A stretch of DNA of 64,000 bases. Source: Myrica gale (Eukaryota > Streptophyta > Magnoliopsida > Fagales > Myricaceae). The notes beneath the pieces were generated by a model. That model was not told the DNA's origin. It ran no database searches and was given only the letters and a program-made list of their open reading frames with translations. The position numbers were made by a program, and so were the translations under genes. The stretch lies in contig OZ005621.1 of assembly GCA_963930655.1 (NCBI GenBank), forward strand, positions 20,881,001 to 20,945,000, given 5' to 3'. Positions 36,909 to 48,599 of the stretch are shown in pieces (position 1 is the stretch's first letter; each line of letters opens with the position of its first letter).

Positions 36909-37806
36909 GATTGCAAGACAAATAGGTTCAAAGGAAGGTGCCACGTAAGCTCATCTCCAAAGGGCAGTGTAGGAGTACCCCATGAAGACTAGTTTGGCTT
37001 AAACTACTGACTCTTTAGGATCCACAACTCGCTAACAATTGATTTTTTTCTTTTTTCCTAGGCACTTGCTACCACGATTTACAGTCACCCTCACATACAA
37101 AAATGAGAAAGGACCGATTCACTTCATCTTTTTTTTTAAAAAAAAAACATCACTGGCCGAACGATTCACTTCATCTAATTGACATACATATATGATACTT
37201 AGTACGCAGTCACTTTAACAATCCATTCAAAGAGATCGGATCGCAAAATGACCTTTTGGCTGAAGACGAGGTCGTATAACAACAGCTACTACTGTATAAA
37301 ATTGTGATTCTTGTAACAATTTTCTAATGCCTTACACATGTGCATGGCCTATGCTAGAGAGCAAAACACACCTTGGTTTGTCAACTATATTTAACTCAAT
37401 CTTCTTCAGTTTGTATCCTAACTTCCAGCAACTTCTTTCTTATATTCCATCCCAATTGTGATTTGAGCACATATGTGAAAATAATTTCAACCCAGAGTTC
37501 CCACCAATGACTCAAGAAAGCACAAGGAAATCTGCTACGGCAAAGATAATTGGACAATGTTATAAACCGAAAATTAATCAGTAGTACTATTGTACATCAA
37601 ATACATTCTGATTAATCAGCAAAACAGGGAGACATGACAAGAAGGATGCAACAGCAACCTTAACAAATCCCTGCTTTCATTTAAGGATAAAGTCGAACTA
37701 CATCAAGAATTAAGAACAACACAAGAAATACCTTTTTTGTTTTTGATAGGTAACACAAGAGTTACTTTAAGAGAGAAGAAAATATTATACCGCGTACCAC
37801 CAAACA
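36909..37806. other. Intergenic, probable RTF2 3' flank
   Basis: AT-rich with a poly(T)/poly(A) junction near 37130-37148. No gene is seen. Confidence 0.45.
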
Positions 37807-38958
37807 TCAGTTCCTACCAAGCGGTAGAGACCTACAACTATATGTTTCCTTAAAATTTGACTTCTTGGACGATGTAAATATTGAAGCATAAACTTCTTTG
37901 GTAGCATTTGCCGGGGTCATATCCGCCGCCTTAAACCGCTTCGCTGCCCCATTCACACCAACCCCACCACTGGCAATCTTTCCGTTGCCCTCCAGTTTAC
38001 CTGAAACCACCTTCTCTGCTGTCGCATTCACATGGATCCCATGCTTTGTGCCACTCAACCTTGATACCTGTAATCCAACACTCTCCTCCCCGTTTCCACC
38101 CACTTCACCTTCACCATTCTTCACTTTCTTCACTTTCTTCTCCCTCACCTTTCCCTTCTCCTCCAGCATCCTCTCCCTCAACACCGCCACCTCATCCTCA
38201 CTACCGTTGATCATAATCTTATCCGATTCCTGAAACTCTTCGTGACACACGAGGCAAGCTGAGGACTTCACTTCCTTCAAGGCCTTTGCACTCAAAACAT
38301 GCCCACAGTTCCTCAAAGCCAGAAACCTATACTTTCCATTGAACTCGAGCCCCGTGATTGGGCACTGAAACCGCGTCCCCGTACCTGAATTTTTATCTGA
38401 TTCCACAGGCCCGGGAACCCTTGAAAACTTAACGTTAATCATGTCCTTCAAGCCCTTGATATACCCAAATTCCTTGGGCAATTTCTTGCCCAGTAGAGCC
38501 TCCACAAGCGCCTCCTTGTTGAAAACGTTACCGAGTCTATCGATAACGCAGGGTTCCCTCAAGGGCTCGTTCGAGAGCGCGCAATTCGCCGACTTGGAGA
38601 GCTTCTGCTCGTTGGGGTCCACCTTATCGGGCTTTCGCTCTGCATACATTTTGAGATAGCAGTCGCGTGACTCGGCCCCGGTGGCGCCACCGTCACCGCC
38701 TCCTCCGGGGAGTCTCTGGCGAAAAACGAGGGTGGAAAGAGGGGCAATTCTGGAACTTTTGAGCGGGGTGGAGTCCGCGAGGGGCTTGCCATTGAGGGTG
38801 AAATAGAAAGACGAGGAGAGAGATTCTGTCAAGGGATTGGGAAGGAAAGATAGCTTGAGGTGATGGAGAGTCTGGGTTAGGATTTGGGTGGGGGTTAGGG
38901 TTAGGGTTTGGGAGGCGATTGGGGTGTCAGGGGATTGTACGAAGATCTGGAGATCCAT
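37807..38958 (-). CDS. RTF2: Replication termination factor 2 (RTF2)-like protein
   Basis: A single-exon frame of 383 residues. RTF2 proteins carry a divergent RING-like domain; the plant protein is reported to work in pre-mRNA splicing, and homologs act at stalled replication forks. Seen: an N-terminal ubiquitin-like segment (MDLQIFVQSPDT to about residue 90, with FYFTLNGKPLADST) ending RLPGGGGDGG; then the first zinc-like motif CALSNEPLREPCVIDRLGNVF (~126-146) and the second one, FQCPITGLEFNG with NCGHVLSAKAL and CLVCHEEF (~198-243); then a Lys-rich nuclear-type stretch (KVREKKVKKVK) and the conserved tail NATKEVYASIFTSSKK. The start is the first ATG, which preserves the ubiquitin-like fold. 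The length is close to that of known plant members. Confidence 0.93.
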   Translation of the reverse strand: MDLQIFVQSPDTPIASQTLTLTPTQILTQTLHHLKLSFLPNPLTESLSSSFYFTLNGKPLADSTPLKSSRIAPLSTLVFRQRLPGGGGDGGATGAESRDCYLKMYAERKPDKVDPNEQKLSKSANCALSNEPLREPCVIDRLGNVFNKEALVEALLGKKLPKEFGYIKGLKDMINVKFSRVPGPVESDKNSGTGTRFQCPITGLEFNGKYRFLALRNCGHVLSAKALKEVKSSACLVCHEEFQESDKIMINGSEDEVAVLRERMLEEKGKVREKKVKKVKNGEGEVGGNGEESVGLQVSRLSGTKHGIHVNATAEKVVSGKLEGNGKIASGGVGVNGAAKRFKAADMTPANATKEVYASIFTSSKKSNFKETYSCRSLPLGRN

Positions 38959-39143
38959 TTCTTCTCAGGATTTGGGAGTTTGAGAGATTAAGGTGGGGTT
39001 TGGAAGATTTTCTGGTCTGTGAGGGCAGGGTAAGGGGATCACCGACTTTGGCAACGAAACTGGTCTGGAAACGTATCAGTCGTCTCCTTCGCTTTTATTG
39101 GCTTTGCCAGGCCTCCTATGAGCTTTATTGCGACAATTTTTAA

Positions 39144-39789
39144 GGTGGCATTAGATTGTAAAATTTTTTGACAATATTCTTAAAATTTTAAGAATTATTT
39201 TAGGATATAAAAATTTATTAGAGTTTGTATAGATATTGAAAACTTTTGAGGTGATAATTGGATATGTTTGTTTTTCTAATAATTTGGGGTCTTAACAATT
39301 TGAGCAAACTAAACAAATTCCAAAATTTTTAACTTTTACGCATACATACTCTACTTTTCACAAACCCAGTAAATCTCAATAAAGCATAGATTCCCAAAAT
39401 TTCGAAAATATTCTCCAAAATTTTGACAAACAAACAACCCCAATGATTTATAATGATTAAGTGTTTGTTTTGTTTGAGATTTGTGTAAATATTGAAGAAA
39501 TATTCTGAATTTTTTAGTAGATAATAAAATAAAATAATCAAAATTTGTTTGTTTTTAATTGTAAACAGTAATATAGAACAATAACTTTCGAATTTTAACC
39601 TTATACAACACATTTAACGATGCACAGTGTCGTATTTGCCACCTATGATCCTGAAGGGATACATGCAAGGATTGTCGGAAGGAGAGAAGGCAAAAAAATT
39701 GTTAAGCGTCTAAATTTTGGAGCAAAAAAAATGCGTTTGTTTTGCTCTAAAATTCAGGGTACTAAAATTTCGAGTAAACAAACGCCACC
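39144..39789. mobile_element. Tourist/Harbinger-like MITE
   Basis: The element starts GGTGGCATTAGATTG, and the other end read inverted is GGTGGCGTTTGTTTA, an imperfect inverted repeat. It is flanked on both sides by TAA (39141-39143 and 39790-39792), the 3-bp target of PIF/Harbinger elements. The 646-bp interior is very AT-rich and contains no transposase. It lies between RTF2 and RPS12. Confidence 0.6.
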
Positions 39790-40130
39790 TAAAGTTCTTT
39801 ATGAGTTAATAGTACTTAAATGATTTCGTTAGTTATAGTTTATCATTTCCTGTCACTCGCTCTAATTGTTCGATATAGGGTATTGGTAGTTTCTTGATTT
39901 TTTCATCTCACTATTCTTTTTTATAGTCTAGATCGGTTTAAATTTATAATTTTTAAATCTTTATTGTATTTTATACAGTGAATTTTATTGCAATTAAATT
40001 ATTTACTTATAAAAAATAAAAAATTTGATACACATATTTCTTGGGGAGGGAAAAAATATTTTTTTTCGTTTTTTTGACAGTTTGTTACAAACAGAAGGGT
40101 ACTTTAGTAAAATAGTAGTAGATAGGGTTT

Positions 40131-40138
40131 TAGGGTTT
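40131..40138 (+). promoter_or_regulatory. Telo-box in the RPS12 promoter
   Basis: TAGGGTTT (reverse complement AAACCCTA) lies about 22 bp upstream of the TATA box, with a related AGGGTTTT just before it. Telo-boxes are a known promoter element of plant ribosomal-protein genes. Confidence 0.7.
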
Positions 40139-40159
40139 CATATGAGTTTATCTTTGACC

Positions 40160-40167
40160 TATATAAA
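40160..40167 (+). promoter_or_regulatory. TATA box of RPS12
   Basis: TATATAAA is followed about 20-30 bp later by the pyrimidine tract CAATCCCTCCCTCCTCC, a plausible start region for a ribosomal-protein transcript. The leader exon ends near 40247, and its intron runs to about 41108. Confidence 0.7.
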
Positions 40168-41141
40168 ATCGTTTCTCAATCAATCCCTCCCTCCTCCGCG
40201 AATAGACATCAGAGACCAAGCAGATCTGCAGAGCAACCTGCATCAAGGTCAGGCAATTCCTTCTTCTTTCATCCAATAATTTCTTCAGTCATTTTCACTG
40301 TATCGGTGCCCTCTTTTTTATTTGTTTTTTTTGGCAATATGTAACAGTTTTAGTGATTAAATGTTCTGCTTTTGCGGAGAATCCCAGTATGCAGCTATGT
40401 TTATTTTTATGTGGGTGCCGAGCAGAACTGTTCTGGGTGTCCTTTAGGTGCTGTAGTTTTGTTTATCTCTCTGTTTCCAAAATGCCCTGTTACACATATT
40501 AGTAATTTCGTTTTCAATTAGTTTCTTTCTTTTTGTTTTCAGTGACAAAAAGATTCTTTGTCAATTAACCGAAATTGGGAATGATACGTGAGGACAGACG
40601 TTGGGCTTGAATTTGTTTATTGCACTGCCTATAATGGTCTGGCAATAGTTCTAGAGTAAAACCAGGACAGAAACTTAGAGATTAAATGACGAGCTAAGTT
40701 TATTTGGTTAGGATAGTAATTAATTTTGGTTGTTTGAGCAATAAAGTGACAGTTTCTTATCTGAGTAGTGGGAAAAGTATTCTGAATTGCAAGCCTTATC
40801 GTGCATTATAGAATACAAGCTAAGGCATGTAGACAAGGAAGGGGGTGGTACTGAATCATCAAGGATTGCTAATCAATGATATTTTGCTTTATCATCTGAT
40901 TATATTATTCTCAACTTAGAGCTTCGCCATTCTCCAGTGTTCTTAAGACCCTTAATAAGAAACAGTTTTGTGTTCCCATATCTGACAGTTCCATAATTTT
41001 AAGATGGATGTCAGTGCACAAGGATTTTTTTTTTAATTTGTTCACTCCCAACTCTGTTCGAATTCTTTAAGATCTGCTTGACATTTTCAAATTTCTTTTT
41101 GGTACCAGGAAAGTGACATGTTATCTGACCACCAAGCAGAC

Positions 41142-42632
<1,491 letters not shown>

Positions 42633-43698
42633 GTTAACAATTGGTAGAGTGAGGCTCTTTTTACATTGAGAGATTGCTCCTTAGGTAGATCAGGAATTTT
42701 TTTTTTCTTTGTCATGTACGACTCTCGTTATGAAACAAGTATATCATTTATCTCGAGTTATGCAGTTTTGTATGTCCAACTTTTGAGGAGTGTCTCAAGT
42801 TATTTGAAAATTTCTCTCTGCTGTTTTCAGAACCATATATTCCTAATGCTCGGAAGTTCTAGATCGTCAGACCTGCCCAATCAGATTATGTAGTCAATGT
42901 GATCATCATTTTTACTCTAGTCGGGTTCTCTCAATGATTTCTAAACAGAGGAGGTAGAAGACATCATTTGGCTTATTTGTACAGAAATATTCCTCAGTTG
43001 ATTTGTATTTTAACTCGCGTTTTATCTGGAAGTTATACTTAAGACACTTGCAACTGTTGGTCCCAGGAGCTTGCCTTTCGGGTTTTCTGAATAGCTTTAG
43101 AATTTAGAGTTTCAGCGTTTGAAATTGAAAAGGAAGGATGGTAAACTTCCTATTAGTGCTGTTTAATGTTTTTTAAATGATATATTTTGTCATCTATGAA
43201 ATGTGATTGGGGTTCATTTTATTAGGTAAATACATCATGCATTTTCAAATGAAATTTTATATGAGTCACTTGATGATTGCTTTTGGTCAAGGTTATTGGT
43301 TAAACCGAATCCGTGCAGCATGTTAGAACCGTCAAGAAAAATATGAGTGCCCACTAAGAGTTCAACTCGAAATGATGGTTGGCATTGATCTTTATGACAT
43401 GATAGAATGTAATCCACGCAAGTAAATATTTCATTTAAAAAAAAAATTGTTTTTGGCAAGTTAAATTAAATAAGATAGGACCATAGGTAGATGCATGGTA
43501 TCTACTGTATCAATCTGTGTATATAGAATATAATTATGGAAGGAATAGGATGTAACACTTTGGTGATATCGCTGAAATGGGGAACCACGTACGTACGAAC
43601 ATGCCGAACCGACTGGTGGAGGCATCTGGCTGGAAACTACGTGCATGGGTGTGGTCCAAGGAAGATGATGCATAATATCAACCATGCCAAGAGCAAGA
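42633..43698. other. RPS12 3' flank, intergenic
   Basis: 3' UTR followed by AT-rich DNA. No supported gene is seen. Confidence 0.45.
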
Positions 43699-43706
43699 GT
43701 TGTGGC

Positions 43707-45079
43707 TAGGGCTGTTCAACCTCGGTGTAGGTGCCGGTTTTGGCCAAAACCGGCACCTACACCGGATATACCGGTTTTTAAGAAAATGTCACCTACACCG
43801 TTAAGGGCAAAAACCGACCCATAGCGGTGACGGTTTTAGCGGTGACAGTTTTCGGTAATCCTACATTTATATTGAGCTATTTTTTTAACATATGACACAC
43901 ATAGAAAATATAAACTCTACACTAATACAATCTAATCCAATCCAAAATCAATAATCTAATCCAAATCAATAATTTTTGCACTTAGTTTTAATCTCAAGCC
44001 ACGTATATATAGTCAAATTACCAATATTGTTTCTTGTTTTATCTTTTTGCAATTGATAAGATTATTAAATAAATGAATTCATACTTAACTAACCAAACAA
44101 ACGTACCATTGTTCTTCAAAATCTGAAATAAAAACTAAAATTAAACCAAAATCTAAACTACCAAACAAGCCCCATGATCTAAAACGTAAAAGAAATGGCT
44201 CAGGAATCTGATGATCTAATCCTAATGAAGCTTATATAGCATCAGTTCACATCAACACAACCACCACAATTGAGAGAAATTCAGCTCGAGCAACGGAAAG
44301 AACAACACTTTCTTTCATACCAGCACACAAAAAATCGAAAATACAAAGCAAATACATCGTGGGGGAACATAAGTTGTACAACCTCATAGATGTCTTGCAC
44401 TCAAAATACTCATTCCGAAATCACAGACTCAAGAGTTCAATTTGGCAAATCATACAATCTAAATAATGCAACGGTACTAACCACTGAGGCAATATTACAT
44501 ACAACTAATATGCACAGTAGCTTACCAGTCATTACTCTACAAATTAGACCATGGCCATCACAACACGAAATGAACAAAACCCAACACGAAATGAACACGT
44601 TCGAGCACCAAGATTTAGATTATAGTAAGCGAAAATAACGAAGTAACCAAACCACAAAACCCAATAAAAACATATTGTGCGTCGGACGACAGGAGAGGGA
44701 GGGTCGGAAGGGAAAGAGGGAGACGGGAACGAGACTGGGGACTTGAGGAGCTGTTGCGTTAGGGGGGCTGGGCACTCGGCACTGTCGGGCGTCGACATTG
44801 GGCAGGGCCGCAGAGTTAGGGCTGGCCGGCTGGGAACGGGAAAGGGAATGCAATGGCCAGTGAACAGTCTACGAAAATTCACCCCAATTAACACTTTCAC
44901 AAAACTCGCGTTTCACAGTTTCACAGTTTCACGTTCGTTTCTTTGTTTTTTTTAATAAATCCGGTTTCCTGGGGTCCGGGTTCCCGGTGCCGGGTAACCC
45001 GGGAACTGGGATTATCCTCGAGTTTTTAAAAAAAATGCAAACCGGAACTAGATTTTCCCGGTGGCACTGAACACCCATA
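43707..45079. mobile_element. Non-autonomous hAT transposon, copy 2
   Basis: The element starts TAGGGCTGTTCAACC and ends, inverted, as TATGGGTGTTCAGTG. It is flanked by the 8-bp duplication GTTGTGGC (43699-43706 and 45080-45087). The left arm closely matches copy 1 (5211-6583), including a perfect 42-bp palindrome at 43723-43764. The right arm has the same CCGGTT/CCCGGGTT subterminal style. Both copies span 1,373 bp by coordinates, although their middles look different. There is no transposase frame; GC-rich sequence at 44680-44850 may be picked-up DNA. Confidence 0.92.
43723..43764. repeat. Perfect 42-bp palindrome
   Basis: Each 21-bp half is the exact reverse complement of the other, centred on TTTTGGCCAAAA. 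The matching site in copy 1 (5227-5268) differs at one base. It would form a stable cruciform or hairpin near the transposon end. Confidence 0.95.
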
Positions 45080-45087
45080 GTTGTGGC

Positions 45088-46949
45088 TTCTACCTGCACC
45101 AAGCAAACTCTAGTTTGAGCCCAGCAACTATCAACCATGACCAACGACCCACTCCTAGCTAATTCCAATTTGGGAATGTGACTCATCGTTGGACCATGTG
45201 AAAATCTCTATGCAGTCCTACCTCGTTAGCACACCTGCTTCATGTGAAGCATGTCTTATATAAAATACAAAAAAAAAAAGAAACCAAAACAGGGTAGATC
45301 TCCTTAATTCTTAAGCATGCAATATCACATCAGATCAGAGTACTTATTTGCAGATCCCCACTGCTTATAACCGCGTGGAGGCTTGCAATATTTTTGGGCT
45401 GTGAATTCTACGGAGATTCCAATGAATATATATACCAGGAAGAGTTTTCATGCAGTAAGGTTCCTGCATGAATGTGGTTTTGATTTCTTCGACATTCATG
45501 ATCCCAACCAACTTTGTCGTCTTCAGTTTAAAAAGTGCCAGAGACCAAATAACTGCCGCTTGTCGATTTTGGGTTTTCATGGCAGCCCCAGTGAATGGCA
45601 AATGGTCTGGTGCAACTGCCAAATGGAGGCTATGAAGGACAGGAGGAGTATATCTGTCAACAAAAGAGGAAAAAAAGAAAGAAAGAACTGAATAGCTGAT
45701 GAATGAAGATTTTGCTCTGCTCGCGCGGAACTAACTTAATTTTCTGATCTCCTTTTCATTGTCTAACTAATTAGATAGATCTTGATTATTATTATTATTA
45801 TTTATAAATTAATAATAGTTTGAGAGTGAAAGTTTGAAATCAGTACCTGCTATAGTTGTTTCTACATACTGACAATTGGGTTAATTACTTTAATTGCTTC
45901 CATGTTACCCAAAAGTTTGAAATAATATTGTACAACTGATAACACTTAGCATGACTCCAAAAGCTACTTACACACAAAAAATACCATTATTTTAACAGCT
46001 AAAGAAATACTAATTAGTTTCTTAATAATCCTACACAGTTCAAATCACACTCGTCAATCTCAAGATTCTTATACAAATTAAAGCATACTGTGTGCAGTAT
46101 TTTTCATGTCTAAAAGTTGTAATGTATATATATAACTCAGAAGAACATATATATTTTAATTAACTAGTATATATAGAGAGAGAGAGAATTGAAGATATCA
46201 AATATTACAAGTTAAGGTCAACTGCACGACCCAGAAAAGAAGGGAAAATACTCGATCTTCAAGAACAGAAAATAGTTTGTAGAATTCACAAGTATATATA
46301 TAGGTATTCAAGTCAAATATCTTTATTTAATAAGTCCATAACATTAAAGAAGACAAGTACATAATTATAAAACCAATTAAAATTCTTAATTATAATCACA
46401 TATACCTTGATAAAGTACTAATTTTTCCTCCTTTGTCGTTTACTTTATTTTTAATATATACTCTAAGATATATATATAAGCAAAGGGATGTAAAATTGTT
46501 TATCTTTAAAAGTTATTTTTTTGGCTAAACGAGTTAGTTGAAAGGCAAAAACAGCGAATTTTGCTGTAATAACTTTGAAGAGGGACAATTACCCAAAAAA
46601 AAACTTTGAAGCTGGACGAGCATGATCAAATGATCAATGATGGGAGGCACGGTGTGTGAGTTTTAAGGAGATAATATGATAGAATAAAAAGGAAGGAAGG
46701 AGAGGGAAAGCGAGACAAAAACAAAGAGGAGAGAGAGAGATGAGAAGTCAGAAAAAATAAATACTAAATATACTAATGACTATCCCGCGGAGTTTCTTAG
46801 AATGTAGTACTAAGTGTGCAACATGTAGATTCGTCGCTGGCTAGAATCGATAACATCTAGGAAACTTTCTTTTTGCGGTATATGTTCTCGAGAATTGAGC
46901 AGATGTGAAGAGAAAGGAAGAGGAGGACGAGGAGGACAGAGAGGAGACA
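45088..46949. other. Intergenic AT-rich region
   Basis: Simple AT repeats and (GA)n runs (46175-46187, 46728-46740). No supported gene is seen; short overlapping frames at 45365-45691 on both strands look random. Confidence 0.45.
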
Positions 46950-47275
46950 ATGGCACATCTTTCTTGTATTCAGGTTTTATCAAATGGCATAAGTGTTCAA
47001 TTTTCAGGTATCGATCACCCTTTTCCTCAGGCAGGAAAGTTCATGTTCAATTTTCATGCTTTTGCTTCTCATAACACAACGGTGGCAAGCATGCCATGAT
47101 CTGCAACATCATTCATTTCAAATTATGCTTGTTTGGGTTTATTTATCAGTTTCTCTTTTTCTACTAAAATTGTGTTGTTGTCAATGTCGTGTTTACTCAG
47201 GCAGGAAAGTTCATGCTTCTCCTCGTTTGCATATGTATCGTGTGCGCACGATCCGGTCATTCAAAATGGATCCAG
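46950..47275 (+). pseudogene. Two-exon gene start of unknown family (fragment)
   Basis: ATG at 46950 opens an exon ending at 47007 (TTTTCAG|GTATCG). An exon from 47201 to 47275 has a good acceptor (TTTACTCAG) and donor (CCAG|GTTCGG). Joined, the frame reads MAHLSCIQVLSNGISVQFSG, then RKVHASPRLHMYRV and RTIRSFKMDPG. The Ser-rich, acid-poor start looks like an organelle transit peptide. I find no continuing exon before GAPN, so this may be the 5' end of a truncated gene or a captured piece. The family is not recognised. Confidence 0.35.
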
Positions 47276-48470
47276 GTTCGGTACATTTCATGAAACTGTA
47301 ACATAAAATCTGAAAGACGCAAGACAAATTCTGTCATTCTGTGCAAGCTTAGCGTGAGATGTCTTTATATTCTCTCTCTGTCTTCAGTTCTTTTTCCTCT
47401 AGTGTTCTCCGTCGATGGAAGAAGCCTTAGTCAAACAATACCCTCTCCTGCACTCTAATCTGCACCTACTCCACCATATTTGGTTCAGCGGCTTTTAATG
47501 TTTAGGCGCCACCACCCCATACCGAAGCACCATTAATATTTTCTTCGGGGACTTCAACCATACTCTTTGAAACCTTCAGAACCCCACATTTCACTTACCC
47601 CACTCTCCTCATTTGATCACAATTGCCATGTTTCATTTCGTAAGCAAGCATGGAAGATAGCTGGACAGGTAGTCGGGGCTTACCCTCTTTTATATTGGCA
47701 ACTCTAGTTATAGAAGAGGGGAGAAGGGAATTGAGAATGCATCCAAAAAGCTTATGCGGGCAGTCCCTTGTGCCAAATGCGGTGTACGCTATAATAAATA
47801 TTGTTTCCGAATGCGAAAGCTTAGACCCCAAACATGCAACAATAGGTTATTAAAACTAGATAGGACCGCCTCAGTACTTTCTGTATCCTTAAAAGTATTA
47901 TGGTGGGCTACGGTTGATTAGCCCATAAAATGTATATTCTTGTTGGGTGCAATTAACTTTAATCATAAACTTACAGTACGTCCAAAGTCCTAAAAAAATA
48001 CTACTAAACACGAAACTCTACTTAGGCAGTTGTATAACGTCCTCCACTTCATATGTCGAGTGAAAAATGTCCTGTTTTCTGTCTCTCTCTCTGCCTCTGT
48101 TCATTTTTTTTGTCTAAAAGAAAATTGGAAATAGGGAAAGTAGTCTACATTTAAAACTCGCGGAGATTTTTGACATTCAACTGTTTGGGAACAAAGGGAC
48201 ATTCAGTGGCCCATAGTTTAAATATCAAATCCACAAAACGTAATTAATTAAGCTAACATGGCAAGCTTTGAACCACCTAAGCCCCTCCTTTCGTCCCAAA
48301 GTCATAGGAACAACGCGTGGCTCACCTTCTCCGTATAATGTACATGTGTGTATATATATGTATGTCACCACACAACACGTATACCAAACCATATGCCAGA
48401 AACCAAATTCAAACCACACCAGACACTCCTTACCTTCACTTCCTTACTTCTCACTCCCTTTCTCTCTTGT
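47276..48470. other. Intergenic, GAPN upstream region
   Basis: No gene is supported. It probably holds the GAPN promoter. Confidence 0.4.
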
Positions 48471-48474
48471 TTTT

Positions 48475-48505
48475 TCTTTCTCTCTCTCTCTCTCTCTCTC
48501 TCTCA
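48475..48505 (+). repeat. (TC)n tract in the GAPN leader region
   Basis: A run of about 14 CT units lies about 100 bp before the GAPN reading frame. CT-rich leaders are common near plant transcription starts. Confidence 0.8.
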
Positions 48506-48599
48506 AGGGAGTGAGCGAGAGTTTTAACTGAAGTTGTTTCTTTTATTGAGGTTTATTGAGGTCGTTTTGCTTTGTTAAGTTTTTTTTACAAGTATACTT

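Noticed and set aside
36324-36944. 206-codon open frame on the minus strand
   Set aside because: It crosses the retroposon's 5' border and its target duplication, and the residues are low-complexity Ser/Pro/Leu without a known motif.
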